From Candidatus Gastranaerophilales bacterium (GTDB lineage: Bacteria; Cyanobacteriota; Vampirovibrionia; Gastranaerophilales; Gastranaerophilaceae): DNA of 64,000 nt. How positions within the stretch are numbered: the stretch's first letter is position 1; each line of letters opens with the position of its first letter. The translations under genes were made by a program, and so were the position numbers. Shown piece after piece: positions 16,835 through 25,070 of this stretch. The stretch covers positions 16,028 through 80,027 of the forward strand of contig CALUWD010000007.1 of NCBI GenBank assembly GCA_944324385.1, written 5' to 3'. The notes beneath the pieces are model-generated. The model saw nothing but the letters and a program-made list of their open reading frames with translations, was not told the origin of the DNA and did not search any database.

Positions 16835-18202
16835 ATGTTTAAGAAAGTATTAATAGCAAACAGGGGGGAAATTGCCCTAAGGATTATAAGAGCGTGCAGA
16901 GAATTGGGAATTGCAACGGTTGCAATATATTCTCAGGCAGATTCTGAAAGCTTACATGTTTCATTGGCTGATGAGGCTTATTGTATTGGGCCTGCGCAAA
17001 GTGCTAAAAGTTATTTGCACATTCCTGCAATAATTTCAGTTGCACTAACCTCTGGGGCTGACGCTATTCACCCTGGATATGGTTTTATGGCAGAGCGTGC
17101 TGACTTTGTAGATATTTGCGATGAGCACCATATAAAATTTATTGGCCCAAGTTCAAAAGCAATGAGGGCAATGGGCGATAAAGCTTCAGCTCGCGCAACC
17201 ATGATATCCTCAGGTGTGCCTGTTACCCCTGGAACCGGGCTTGTTGAATCTGTTGATGAAGTTCGCGAGTTTGCAAAAAAAGTTGGCTTTCCTATAATTA
17301 TTAAGGCAACTGCAGGTGGTGGCGGCAAGGGCATGAGAATTGTTCGAGAAGAATATGAACTTGAAGATGCCTTTAATTTGTGTAGAAACGAAGCAAAAAA
17401 TGCTTTTGGAAATCCTGAAGTTTATTGCGAAAAATACCTTGAAAACCCACGTCACATTGAAGTTCAAATCCTTGCAGATTCTTTTGGCAATGTCGTTCAC
17501 TTAGGCGAGAGGGATTGCTCAATTCAAAGACGCCATCAAAAGTTGCTTGAAGAAGCGCCATCTCCTGCAATCAGTGAAGATATAAGAAAAGCAATGGGGC
17601 AGGCTGCTGTTAATGCTGCAAAAGCTATTAACTACGAAGGTGCAGGTACTATTGAGTTTTTACTTGACGAAACTGATCCTAAAAATAAAAAATGGTATTT
17701 TATGGAAATGAACACAAGGGTTCAGGTTGAACACTGTGTGTCTGAGATGATTTCAGGTGTTGACATTGTAAAAGAACAGGTAAGAGTCGCAGCTGGCCAA
17801 AGACTTAGCGTTAAGCAAGAGGATATTTGCTTAAAAGGCCATGCTATTGAGTGTAGAATTAACGCTGAAGATCCTGATAGAGATTTTATGCCTTTTGCAG
17901 GTAAAATTGAAGGCTACATTGCCCCTGGTGGTTTCGGGGTAAGAGTCGACTCTCATGTTTATACCGGTTATAAAATTCCGCCTTATTATGATTCAATGGT
18001 TGGAAAGCTAATTTGCTGGGGAAAAGACCGCGAAGAAGCGCGCCATAGAATGTTAAGGGCGTTAAATGAATATGTTATAACAGGTATTAAAACAACAATT
18101 CCTTTTCATCGCGAGATTTTAAATGACGATGTATTTATAAGCGGGAACTTTAATACGAGCTTTTTGGAAAAAAGCTTTAAGAGAAATGCAGATAAAGTTT
18201 AA
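16835..18202 (+). CDS. accC: Biotin carboxylase subunit of acetyl-CoA carboxylase
   Basis: AccC carboxylates the AccB biotin using ATP and bicarbonate. The 455-residue ATP-grasp protein starts with FKKVLIANRGEIALRIIRACRELG. It carries the glycine-rich ATP loop ATAGGGGKGMR, EEAPSPA, and the catalytic EMNTRVQVEH stretch. Its end overlaps the next gene by 17 bases. Confidence 0.98.
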   Translation: MFKKVLIANRGEIALRIIRACRELGIATVAIYSQADSESLHVSLADEAYCIGPAQSAKSYLHIPAIISVALTSGADAIHPGYGFMAERADFVDICDEHHIKFIGPSSKAMRAMGDKASARATMISSGVPVTPGTGLVESVDEVREFAKKVGFPIIIKATAGGGGKGMRIVREEYELEDAFNLCRNEAKNAFGNPEVYCEKYLENPRHIEVQILADSFGNVVHLGERDCSIQRRHQKLLEEAPSPAISEDIRKAMGQAAVNAAKAINYEGAGTIEFLLDETDPKNKKWYFMEMNTRVQVEHCVSEMISGVDIVKEQVRVAAGQRLSVKQEDICLKGHAIECRINAEDPDRDFMPFAGKIEGYIAPGGFGVRVDSHVYTGYKIPPYYDSMVGKLICWGKDREEARHRMLRALNEYVITGIKTTIPFHREILNDDVFISGNFNTSFLEKSFKRNADKV

Positions 18203-19301
18203 TGACAAAATAAATCAAATTATAAAAAATTTAGCCCTTGAAGCCCAGCGTTTCGGGGTTAAAATTTATTTTGTCGGCGGTCTTGTACGCGATGTTTTAA
18301 TGGGCAAAACACCTTTAGACATTGATATTTTGGTTGAAGGAAATGCAATAGATTTTGTAAAATCGCTCGATTTTGTTGAAATTAAGTCAATCCATAAAGA
18401 TTTTGGAACGGTCAAAACTGAAATTTCAGGTGTTAACATTGATTTTGCGTCAACTCGAATTGAGGAGTATCCAAAGTCAGGCTGTTTGCCGCATGTTACA
18501 AAAATAGGATGTGATATAAAAGATGATTTAATACGCAGAGATTTTACCATAAATGCTATTGCTGCAAGAATTTTGCCGTCCTTAGATTATGAAATAATTG
18601 ATATTTTTAATGGCTGCAATGACATTTCAAAAGGTGTTTTGAAAGTTTTACATAAAAACAGCTATATTGATGATCCTACGAGGATTTTGAGGGGGTTGGA
18701 TTTTAAATTAAGATTTAATTTTAATTTTTCGCCTGAGGATGAAAAATTAATACAAAGTTACCTGAAAAATCCAGATAGAGAAGGTTTGAGCAAGGATAGA
18801 GTTATTTTGACACTTAATAAGCTCTTTAGCTCCAATGAGCGTGCAATGTCTGCGATAAGCGAGTTTTCATCTTGTTGTTATTATAAAATTCTTTTTGATG
18901 AATTTTTATTTAACAAAGAAAATTTAGAAAATGCCATAAAACTCTTTGATATTAAAGATATTGGCAGGGTTTGTTTAAAATATATTCTAGAAGCCCCACC
19001 TGTTGAGATAAAATTTAAAAGCAGGCTTGAGATTTATAAGTATTTTAAAAATTTTAGCGATGTTGATTTGTGTGTTTATTATTTAAAAACAAATGACAAA
19101 AATACGCTTATTTATTTTAATGAGCTAAAAAATGTTGTTTTAAATATCAAAGGTTTAGACTTGTTAAACCTAGGCTTTAGGCAAGGAAAAATAATAGGGG
19201 ATATTTTAGATAAAGTTTTAGAGGCTAAACTCATTAAAAGCACTAATATTGTCACTTTTGAGGATGAGATAAATTTTGTAAAAGAAACATTTAAACTTTA
19301 G
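18186..19301 (+). CDS. CCA tRNA nucleotidyltransferase / poly(A) polymerase family protein
   Basis: The 371-residue class II nucleotidyltransferase has the GGLVRDVLMG motif (31-40), catalytic carboxylates Asp45 and Asp47 in DIDIL, and RRDFTINAIA. Next come the DPTRILRGLDF region and a divergent helical C-terminal part. Such enzymes add CCA, or parts of it, to tRNA 3' ends; poly(A) polymerases share the core, so the exact activity is uncertain. The ATG lies inside the accC end. It lacks an HD domain. Confidence 0.85.
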   Translation: MQIKFNDKINQIIKNLALEAQRFGVKIYFVGGLVRDVLMGKTPLDIDILVEGNAIDFVKSLDFVEIKSIHKDFGTVKTEISGVNIDFASTRIEEYPKSGCLPHVTKIGCDIKDDLIRRDFTINAIAARILPSLDYEIIDIFNGCNDISKGVLKVLHKNSYIDDPTRILRGLDFKLRFNFNFSPEDEKLIQSYLKNPDREGLSKDRVILTLNKLFSSNERAMSAISEFSSCCYYKILFDEFLFNKENLENAIKLFDIKDIGRVCLKYILEAPPVEIKFKSRLEIYKYFKNFSDVDLCVYYLKTNDKNTLIYFNELKNVVLNIKGLDLLNLGFRQGKIIGDILDKVLEAKLIKSTNIVTFEDEINFVKETFKL

Positions 19302-19450
19302 TATGAGAAATATCCAACACAGCTATAGTTAAAATCAGCTTTAAAAAGTTTTAATATGATAATGTCAAAGGCAAGGAAGACAATTTCTAAATATTGACAA
19401 TGATGACAGTAAATATTTCCCCGCATAAGTCCCCAATGATGGTATTTTGC

Positions 19451-19477
19451 GTTTAAGTATCGTGCTGTCAAGGGTAT
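19451..19477 (+). promoter_or_regulatory. Candidate SigB/SigF-type promoter of the first flagellin gene
   Basis: GTTTAA (19451-19456) and GGGTAT (19472-19477) are separated by 15 bases, close to the pattern used by the SigB/SigF clan of sigma factors in Bacillus. Transcription from here would give a leader of about 117 bases. The stretch 19302-19600 holds no gene. A FliA-type promoter (TAAA, 15 bases, GCCGATAA) was looked for and not found. The same pattern is not evident before the second flagellin, so confidence is low. Confidence 0.3.
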
Positions 19478-19563
19478 AAAACCTTTGAATACGAATAGTT
19501 ATCAGTTTTGTTAAAACTTCATTTTATGTGCAGTTCTGACAAGGGTTTTGATGCCAAAAAATA

Positions 19564-19592
19564 ACAAGGAAGTATACAGTAAAAAAGGAGAT
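19564..19592 (+). promoter_or_regulatory. Two candidate CsrA-binding sites in the leader of flagellin 1
   Basis: ACAAGGAAGT (19564-19573) matches the known high-affinity CsrA consensus ACARGGATGT at 9 of 10 positions. A second GGA (19587-19589) lies inside the ribosome-binding site AAGGAGAT. The GGA cores are 19 bases apart, within the range a CsrA dimer can bridge. The first GGA can sit in the loop of a short ATA/TAT hairpin. The layout is that of the Bacillus subtilis hag leader. Confidence 0.65.
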
Positions 19593-19600
19593 TTACAACT

Positions 19601-20461
19601 ATGGCTATTGTGGTTAACACAAACGTTCAATCAATCCAAGTTCAAAACAACTTGAACAAAGTTACAAGTGCAATGAACACCGCTATGCAAAGGATGTCTA
19701 CGGGTTCAAAAATCAATTCTGCTGCGGATGATGCTGCAGGTTTGGTAATTTCAAAAGGTATTGAAGTTCAAACTCGCGGTACTCAAGTGGCAAACAACAA
19801 TGCTCAATCAGGTATTAACCTGTTGCAAACAGCAGAAGGTAATTTATCTGTTATGCAAGACAACTTTATGCGTATTCGTGATTTGACTTTACAAGCTATG
19901 AACGGTGGTCAAACAGACGATCAATTGCAAGCTATGCAAGAAGAAGCACAAGCACGTTTAGCTGAAATTGACAGAATTGCTACAGGCGCTAAGTTTAATA
20001 CATTTGATTTGTTTGGTGGTGAAACTCACGACAGCGATGCTGAAACAGTTACATTACAAATTGGTACTGGTTCAGATGGCGCAACAAATACAATTGAAAT
20101 TGCTGATGTATTCAATGACGCCCATGTATCAACACTGACTGGACAAGCTACATTTACTTCAGCTTTTGTAGGCACAGACTTAGCTGATATGCAAGCTCAA
20201 TTAGACCAACTTGATGCAGCAATTTCTGAAATTTCAACAAGACGCGGTACAATCGGTTCAACAATAAACAGGTTAAATTCTGCAGTTGAACAGCTTGATA
20301 CTCAGTATGAAAACTTATCAGCTGCAAATTCTCGTATCAAAGATGCTGATATCGCTACAGAGTCATCAAACTACGTACAAAACCAAATCTTACAACAAGC
20401 ATCAGCTTCTCTATTGGTTCAAGCAAACCAACAACCAAATATTGCATTGTCTCTCATATAA
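19601..20461 (+). CDS. fliC: Flagellin (first of a tandem pair)
   Basis: The 286-residue filament protein has conserved D0/D1 ends: N-terminal NTNVQSIQVQNNLNKVTSAM, then MQRMSTGSKINSAADDAAGL, and C-terminal SRIKDADIATESSNYVQNQIL with QASASLLVQANQ. The middle is short, so outer domains D2/D3 are essentially absent. It differs from the second copy at 22 of 286 positions with no gaps, mostly between residues 115 and 210. It ends LSLI rather than in the more usual Leu-Gly or Leu-Arg. AAGGAG is 10 bases upstream of the ATG and probably controlled by CsrA. Confidence 0.98.
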   Translation: MAIVVNTNVQSIQVQNNLNKVTSAMNTAMQRMSTGSKINSAADDAAGLVISKGIEVQTRGTQVANNNAQSGINLLQTAEGNLSVMQDNFMRIRDLTLQAMNGGQTDDQLQAMQEEAQARLAEIDRIATGAKFNTFDLFGGETHDSDAETVTLQIGTGSDGATNTIEIADVFNDAHVSTLTGQATFTSAFVGTDLADMQAQLDQLDAAISEISTRRGTIGSTINRLNSAVEQLDTQYENLSAANSRIKDADIATESSNYVQNQILQQASASLLVQANQQPNIALSLI

Positions 20462-20472
20462 TTAATAATTGA

Positions 20473-20486
20473 TTAACAATTGTTAA
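20473..20486. repeat. Perfect 14-base palindrome between the flagellins
   Basis: TTAACAATTGTTAA lies 12 bases after the first flagellin stop and before its terminator. It is AT-rich with no loop, so it is unlikely to be a terminator itself. It may be an operator or chance. Confidence 0.3.
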
Positions 20487-20506
20487 TTATACACATTAAA
20501 CAAAAT

Positions 20507-20536
20507 GCCCTTCACCACGCCGGTTAAGGGCTTTTT
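20507..20536 (+). terminator. Rho-independent terminator of flagellin 1
   Basis: GCCCTT (20507-20512) pairs with AAGGGC (20526-20531) and is followed by TTTTT. The first flagellin can therefore be transcribed alone. Confidence 0.8.
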
Positions 20537-20620
20537 GCATCTCAAAAAACTTTAAGTTTTGTAAAAAAATAAACAAAACTTGTTAGTAATTTGCGCTTAG
20601 CGTGAATAACTAAAGTATAC

Positions 20621-20650
20621 ACAAGGAAGTATTTAGTCAATCGAAAGGAG
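20621..20650 (+). promoter_or_regulatory. Two candidate CsrA-binding sites in the leader of flagellin 2
   Basis: The same ACAAGGAAGT (20621-20630) recurs here, with a second GGA (20647-20649) in the ribosome-binding site AAAGGAG, 22 bases apart. ATAC before and GTAT after would hold ACAAGGAA in an eight-base loop, the favoured CsrA presentation. The surrounding leader differs from that of flagellin 1, so keeping this element suggests function. Confidence 0.65.
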
Positions 20651-20659
20651 ATTCAGATT

Positions 20660-21520
20660 ATGGCTATTGTGGTTAACACAAACGTTCAATCAATCCAAGT
20701 TCAAAACAACTTGAACAAAGTTACAGAAGCAATGAACACCGCTATGCAAAGAATGTCTACGGGTTCAAAAATTAACTCTGCTGCGGATGATGCTGCAGGT
20801 TTGGTAATTTCAAAAGGTATTGAAGTTCAAACTCGCGGTACTCAAGTTGCAAGTGACAACGCTCAATCAGGTATCAACCTGTTGCAAACAGCAGAAGGTA
20901 ATTTATCTGTAATGCAAGACAACTTTATGCGTATTCGTGACTTGACATTACAAGCTATGAACGGTGGTCAAACTGACGATCAATTACAAGCTATGCAAGA
21001 AGAAGCAGTTGCTCGTTTAGCTGAAATTGACAGAATTGCGACAGGTGCAAAGTACAACACATTTGACCTGTTCGGTGGTGCAACTCACGATGGTGCTGAC
21101 GAAATTATTACTTTGCAAATTGGTACAGGTTCTGATGGCGCTACTAACACAATTGAAATTTCTGGCGTATTCAACGATGCGCAAGTTTCAACCTTGACAG
21201 GTGCTGGTGCATTTACTTCAGCTTTTGTAGGTACAGATTTATCTGCTATGCAAGATCAATTAGACCAACTTGATACAGCAATTTCTGAAATTTCAACAAG
21301 ACGTGGTACAATCGGTTCAACAATAAACAGGTTGAATTCTGCAGTTGAACAGCTTGATACTCAGTATGAAAACTTATCAGCTGCAAATTCTCGTATCAAA
21401 GATGCTGATATCGCTACAGAATCTTCAAACTACATTCAAAACCAAATCTTACAACAAGCATCAGCTTCTCTATTGGTTCAAGCAAACCAACAACCAAACA
21501 TTGCATTGTCATTAATATAA
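20660..21520 (+). CDS. fliC: Flagellin (second of a tandem pair)
   Basis: This second 286-residue flagellin is about 92% identical to the first, with identical D0 ends apart from one or two conservative changes. It has its own leader, ribosome-binding site and terminator, so the pair can be expressed independently. Like the first copy it lacks D2/D3 domains. The filament may be a mix of both subunits. The neighbouring minus-strand operon codes FliW, which binds flagellin in known systems. Confidence 0.98.
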   Translation: MAIVVNTNVQSIQVQNNLNKVTEAMNTAMQRMSTGSKINSAADDAAGLVISKGIEVQTRGTQVASDNAQSGINLLQTAEGNLSVMQDNFMRIRDLTLQAMNGGQTDDQLQAMQEEAVARLAEIDRIATGAKYNTFDLFGGATHDGADEIITLQIGTGSDGATNTIEISGVFNDAQVSTLTGAGAFTSAFVGTDLSAMQDQLDQLDTAISEISTRRGTIGSTINRLNSAVEQLDTQYENLSAANSRIKDADIATESSNYIQNQILQQASASLLVQANQQPNIALSLI

Positions 21521-21547
21521 TAAAGACAATTGTAAAACATATTTTTT

Positions 21548-21585
21548 ACCCCCTTACCCTTATGCGGTCTGGGGGTTTATTTTTT
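21548..21585 (+). terminator. Rho-independent terminator of flagellin 2
   Basis: ACCCCC (21548-21553) pairs with GGGGGT (21571-21576), followed by TTATTTTTT. The 3' arm lies within the last codons of the convergent TPR gene, so terminator and coding sequence share bases. Confidence 0.7.
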
Positions 21586-22165
21586 GTTCTATCACCTTTT
21601 TAAATTCAATAGCAGGGTAGTAATCGCCGGCACTTTTTAAGGTTTCATTTATGCTATTAAGTGATTCTTTGTACTTTCCTTCGATAAAATATGCTTGAGA
21701 ATCAATAAAATGTGCCTCAGGATCACAATAAAAAAGCTTTTTTGATTCATTTAAAAATTTATGGGAAAGCTCCATATAGCCATTTGCAAATAAAACACGA
21801 GCTATAAATTTATACGTTTCAGGATTTGCTCTTGCGAAAATATCACATGCACTTATAACATTTTCTGCCCAATTCAGGTGTTTGGTTTGTATAAAAAGGT
21901 TTAAATACACCTCAAGAAAAGCTCTGACTTGAAAAAATGTGGGACGTTCTTTTATTTTGAGGTGTATAACATTTAAAATAATAAGCCCCCATTTTGTAGC
22001 AATATCTTGCTCTTTATCTTTTGTCCAAAAAATCTTGGCATTATTTTCATCGCCCAATAAAAGCGCGCAAAGACCTGCTTCATAGTTTAGATTTGCTTTA
22101 CTAAAAAGCTCCAGTGCTTTATTATAATCCCCATTATAAAATAATTCTTTTGCTTTTTGTTGCAT
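21560..22165 (-). CDS. TPR-like protein downstream of csrA
   Basis: The 201-residue soluble protein starts MQQKAKELFYNGDYNKALELFSKANLNYEAG, a clear TPR helix pair, and more helical pairs follow (FIEGKYKESLNSINETLKSAG near the C-terminus). No enzyme motif is seen. It begins one base after the csrA stop, so it is co-expressed with fliW and csrA and may help flagellar assembly or regulation. Its 3' end overlaps the flagellin 2 terminator. Confidence 0.75.
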   Translation of the reverse strand: MQQKAKELFYNGDYNKALELFSKANLNYEAGLCALLLGDENNAKIFWTKDKEQDIATKWGLIILNVIHLKIKERPTFFQVRAFLEVYLNLFIQTKHLNWAENVISACDIFARANPETYKFIARVLFANGYMELSHKFLNESKKLFYCDPEAHFIDSQAYFIEGKYKESLNSINETLKSAGDYYPAIEFKKVIEQKINPQTA

Positions 22166-22166
22166 T

Positions 22167-22430
22167 TTAGTTTTTGTGTTTTAATTTGTCTGCAAGATTG
22201 AAGCCTTGTGCTTTTGGTGCGTTTATACTGTCCAGTGCTTTAATGTCAGTGGTTTTCGACATTTCATTTGCTTTTTTGATTTCTCGATAAATTTCTTCTC
22301 TGAATACTTGTACATTATTTGGTGCTTTTATGCCTATTTTGACAGCATTTTTGTATGTCTCAAGAATGACAACTTCGATATTGTCATTTATTATTAGCTT
22401 TTGGTTTAACTTTCTTGTTAATATAAGCAT
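22167..22430 (-). CDS. csrA: Carbon storage regulator CsrA
   Basis: CsrA binds GGA motifs in mRNA leaders and usually blocks translation. The first 50 residues are classical: MLILTRKLNQKLIINDNIEVVILE, then KNAVKIGIKAP and VFREEIYREI. With 87 residues it is longer than the roughly 61-74 usual, having an extra tail of about 25-30 residues. Extended C-terminal regions are found in CsrA proteins controlled by FliW. Its ATG overlaps the fliW stop by one base. The likely targets are the two flagellin leaders next door. Confidence 0.97.
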   Translation of the reverse strand: MLILTRKLNQKLIINDNIEVVILETYKNAVKIGIKAPNNVQVFREEIYREIKKANEMSKTTDIKALDSINAPKAQGFNLADKLKHKN

Positions 22431-22894
22431 TATTTTGCGCCCTCATCAGACTTTTCTTCATCTTTTTTTTCAAAAAGCGGATGCCTTACGGGAAATTTTG
22501 AGTCTTTTAAAATTACCTGCATTGCATTGTTGTTTGTTGTATTAACAATAATTGGCGCAAGAAGATTGATGGTAGCACCTTGTGGATTTATTTGCGGAAT
22601 TGTTACAATATTAAGTGCAAGTATTTCGTTTGCTTCCTTAATGTCTAATTTCTGCGCGTCCTCATCACTTAATTCAAATTGATAATCAATATTAAAATAA
22701 CTGCAAAGTGTCACAGGAAAGGCTAAGTCCATATCTTCCATAGATTGCAACCACTTAAAAGGTGAATCTGGTCTGTAATCAACAAGGGCAAAGCGTTTTT
22801 TATTATTATAACCTATAATTGGTGATACAAAATTGAATAGTAGATCTTTGTCTACTTCAATTTCTCCAAAGCGTGTGGTGTTAATTTTTTCCAT
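22430..22894 (-). CDS. fliW: Flagellar assembly factor FliW
   Basis: FliW binds either flagellin or CsrA, and so releases flagellin translation from CsrA when flagellin is short. The 154-residue protein shows the family order: an N-terminal TTRFGEIEVDKD stretch, an FVSPIIGYNNKKRFALVD region, SPFKWLQSMEDMDLAFPV, and the ending with INLLAPIIVN and hydrophilic residues. It is 8 bases after the TPR gene upstream and overlaps csrA. The gene set fliW-csrA next to flagellin matches Firmicutes, spirochaete and epsilonproteobacterial systems. Confidence 0.96.
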   Translation of the reverse strand: MEKINTTRFGEIEVDKDLLFNFVSPIIGYNNKKRFALVDYRPDSPFKWLQSMEDMDLAFPVTLCSYFNIDYQFELSDEDAQKLDIKEANEILALNIVTIPQINPQGATINLLAPIIVNTTNNNAMQVILKDSKFPVRHPLFEKKDEEKSDEGAK

Positions 22895-22902
22895 AGTTTT
22901 CT

Positions 22903-23703
22903 CTAATTGTTCATGCCAAAGTCAAGATTTGTCATGCTTTGATTTAAAAGCATTGCTTGAATTAACTCTGGGCTTATATTTGAATTATTTCCTTTTTGAG
23001 CCATTAAATAAGGTAACATATTTACAAAGTTGTTATTTGTATTTTGATTGCCTGTAAACGCGCTCATTTGAGCCATTTGCGGATTTATATATGAGTTGTT
23101 ATATATTTGTGCTGCAGGATTATATCCAACTTTTGCAAGCACTTTTACTGCTGCTGCAATTTGTGCATCAGTTGGCACTTCATCTTTTGCATCATTTATA
23201 AATCTATAATCTTCCATATTTGGCATTTTATCGGCGTTAAAATTTTCTTTTAAATCTTTTAATTCGCGTTTTTGCATGCTTTTAACTAAATCTGGGTGTA
23301 GAAATTGTCCTGATTCAATGAATTCATCCATTTCGCTATCTTTTTCGTCTTTAGCAGCGCACAATTTATCTTCAGGGTTATCAAGACATGTGACAGCTTT
23401 TTTTGAATAATCAACCAGTAGTTTTTCGCTTCCTTGGTCAATTACAGCTTGGTAATATTTTTTAGCTTCATCTTTTAAACCGATTTTAGTATATACAAGA
23501 GCAAGGTAATATTTTGCAAGAACATCGTTTGGATTTTTCTTTAAGGCTTCTTGCATATCTTGTATACAGCCTGTGTAATTTGCTTTTTTATAATTAGAAA
23601 TGCCTGAGTATACCTTTGAATTTACTGATTTTGTCTGTGTTTTTGCAAGACAGTAAGTTCCAGATAACATCATGCATAAAGCTAATATTAGAATTTTTTT
23701 CAT
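22903..23703 (-). CDS. Secreted TPR-containing protein heading the fliW-csrA operon
   Basis: I use the ATG at 23703, with AGAGG 12 bases upstream; the longer frame begins with a TTG. The 266-residue protein begins with a signal peptide (MKKILILALCMMLSGTYCLA) and continues with one or two TPR units (about 30-110: NYTGCIQDMQEALKKNPND, VLAKYYLALVYTKIG). An Asn/Gln/Met-rich tail follows. It would act outside the inner membrane, which is odd for the first gene of a cytoplasmic regulatory operon. Function unknown. Confidence 0.75.
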   Translation of the reverse strand: MKKILILALCMMLSGTYCLAKTQTKSVNSKVYSGISNYKKANYTGCIQDMQEALKKNPNDVLAKYYLALVYTKIGLKDEAKKYYQAVIDQGSEKLLVDYSKKAVTCLDNPEDKLCAAKDEKDSEMDEFIESGQFLHPDLVKSMQKRELKDLKENFNADKMPNMEDYRFINDAKDEVPTDAQIAAAVKVLAKVGYNPAAQIYNNSYINPQMAQMSAFTGNQNTNNNFVNMLPYLMAQKGNNSNISPELIQAMLLNQSMTNLDFGMNN

Positions 23704-23723
23704 ATTAGTAAACAACCTCTTTT

Positions 23724-23751
23724 TCTATATTTTATAATGTTTTAGTGTCAA
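23724..23751 (-). promoter_or_regulatory. Probable promoter of the TPR-fliW-csrA operon
   Basis: On the minus strand, TTGACA (23751-23746) is followed after 16 bases by TATAGA (23729-23724). Transcription would start about 14 bases before the ATG at 23703. A perfect -35 supports housekeeping control. Confidence 0.5.
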
Positions 23752-23920
23752 AAGACAAGTGTTTTATATAATTATTTACGTTTTTTTTATTAATTATATT
23801 TAATTTATTTTATTATTTTCATACAAAAAGAGTAAAAAATCCAAAATTACTGTATTTAATTCCCGCTCATGGATATAATATAACATGTAGGTTAATGTAT
23901 TGGCCATTTTGGAAAAGATA

Positions 23921-24151
23921 ATGAAAATTAAAATAAGAGAAACGGCAAAAGAAAAAAAAGGCTATAGTCTTTATAAGCTTGCAAAAGAACTTAATCTGCC
24001 CCAGCAGACAGTTTACTCTTGGGCAAACGGCAGAACTCAACCATCTTATGAGAATATGGACAGGCTTTGTGAGGCTCTTGATTGTTCAATTGCTGACCTT
24101 TTAGAAAACGAGCCTATTCAACATAAACTTAATTTAAGAGAGATTGTTTAG
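23921..24151 (+). CDS. XRE-family helix-turn-helix regulator
   Basis: The 76-residue protein is a single HTH domain: helix 2 and recognition helix are in YSLYKLAKELNLPQQTVYSWANGRTQPS, followed by the usual NMDRLCEALDCSIADLL. GGAAAAG lies just before the ATG at 23921; the frame extends to a TTG at 23900 that lacks a ribosome-binding site. It overlaps the convergent next gene by four bases. Its target is unknown. Confidence 0.85.
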   Translation: MKIKIRETAKEKKGYSLYKLAKELNLPQQTVYSWANGRTQPSYENMDRLCEALDCSIADLLENEPIQHKLNLREIV

Positions 24152-24561
24152 ACTTTAGATTTTTCTCGCTCAAGTATTTCGCTTAATATTTTGGCGCAAC
24201 TTTGTACCATGTTTGAACAGTGTTGCTTTCTTTCTTTTGAATGGAAATCAATTCCTTGGGTCAGTGCTCTGCAACATGTTACTTTGTGGACTTTTTTAAA
24301 TTCTTCAACAAATTCTTTTGCAAGAGTGCGTGCTGTATTTGTCTTGTTTTTGCCATGTAAATGTCCTATAACTATTTGCGAACCAGCCACTGCTCCACAT
24401 AAACAACCTGAACCCATGCCACCTGAAAAAGATGTTGAAACACTTATTAAATCCTCAGGTACATAACCCATCTGAGCTGCTGCTGTAACAATACTTTCAG
24501 AACATGAGCAACCTTTATTTAAAAAATTATCAACTGCATTTTCAACAAATTTATTATCCAT
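24148..24561 (-). CDS. C_GCAxxG_C_C family (putative redox) protein
   Basis: The 137-residue soluble protein has the family signature: CSCSES near residue 18, CLCGAVAG, a TCC pair and a late cysteine (HCSNMVQSC). Members are widespread in anaerobes and are thought to be redox- or metal-related, sometimes fused to oxidoreductases. No partner is adjacent. CTTAA-rich sequence with AAGGAG precedes the ATG. Confidence 0.85.
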   Translation of the reverse strand: MDNKFVENAVDNFLNKGCSCSESIVTAAAQMGYVPEDLISVSTSFSGGMGSGCLCGAVAGSQIVIGHLHGKNKTNTARTLAKEFVEEFKKVHKVTCCRALTQGIDFHSKERKQHCSNMVQSCAKILSEILEREKSKV

Positions 24562-24599
24562 AAAATCCTCCTTAATAATTATATATTATAATATGTATT

Positions 24600-25055
24600 A
24601 TGAATATTAAATACAGAAAATTAAATAAAAATGATAAAGACTGCTTTCTTGAGATGATGAGAGTTTTCTATTCCTCAGATGCTCTATACACAAATGGTAG
24701 CGAAGAAATTTTTAATGCAAATTTTGAAAATGCGATTAATAATAACCCTTATTTAGAGTGCTATCTTATTGTAAGTTCTGAAAATATTCTAGGTTATGTT
24801 ATGCTTGCAAAAAGCTATTCAACAGAATTTGGACGAGAATGTTTATGGCTTGAAGATTTATATTTAAAAGAGCAATATAGGGGTAAGGGTATTATACCTG
24901 ATTTTATTACTTATATTAAAAATAAATATCCTGAAAAAATATTTAGGTTAGAAGTTGAAAAAGAAAATTTGGGCGCAATTAAGGCTTATGAAAAATCAGG
25001 CTTTAAAAATTTGCCCTATCTGCAATATTATTTTGTCAGTGAAAAGAATAAATAA
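24600..25055 (+). CDS. GNAT-family N-acetyltransferase
   Basis: The 151-residue protein has the GNAT fold pattern: a central strand (LLWLEDLYL-like, residues 80-90), the acetyl-CoA loop QYRGKGI, and a late LEVEKENLGAIKAYEKSGF motif. The substrate cannot be told. TATAAT (24587-24592) ends seven bases before the ATG and no Shine-Dalgarno sequence is present, so a leaderless transcript is possible. Confidence 0.88.
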   Translation: MNIKYRKLNKNDKDCFLEMMRVFYSSDALYTNGSEEIFNANFENAINNNPYLECYLIVSSENILGYVMLAKSYSTEFGRECLWLEDLYLKEQYRGKGIIPDFITYIKNKYPEKIFRLEVEKENLGAIKAYEKSGFKNLPYLQYYFVSEKNK

Positions 25056-25070
25056 TATTATATATAAAAA

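Noticed and set aside
19302..19600. FliA-type promoter before flagellin 1
   Set aside because: No TAAA followed after about 15 bases by GCCGATAA could be found. Near matches had wrong spacing.
19302..19600. tRNA or other structured RNA gene in the gap before flagellin 1
   Set aside because: No cloverleaf or T-loop motif was recognised; best explained as promoter and leader.
20507..20620. FliA- or SigF-type promoter before flagellin 2
   Set aside because: GCGTGAATAA and TAAAC are present but spacing does not fit any consensus I know.
19601..21520. Flagellin phase-variation switch
   Set aside because: Both genes are in the same orientation with no inverted repeats flanking and no recombinase gene nearby.
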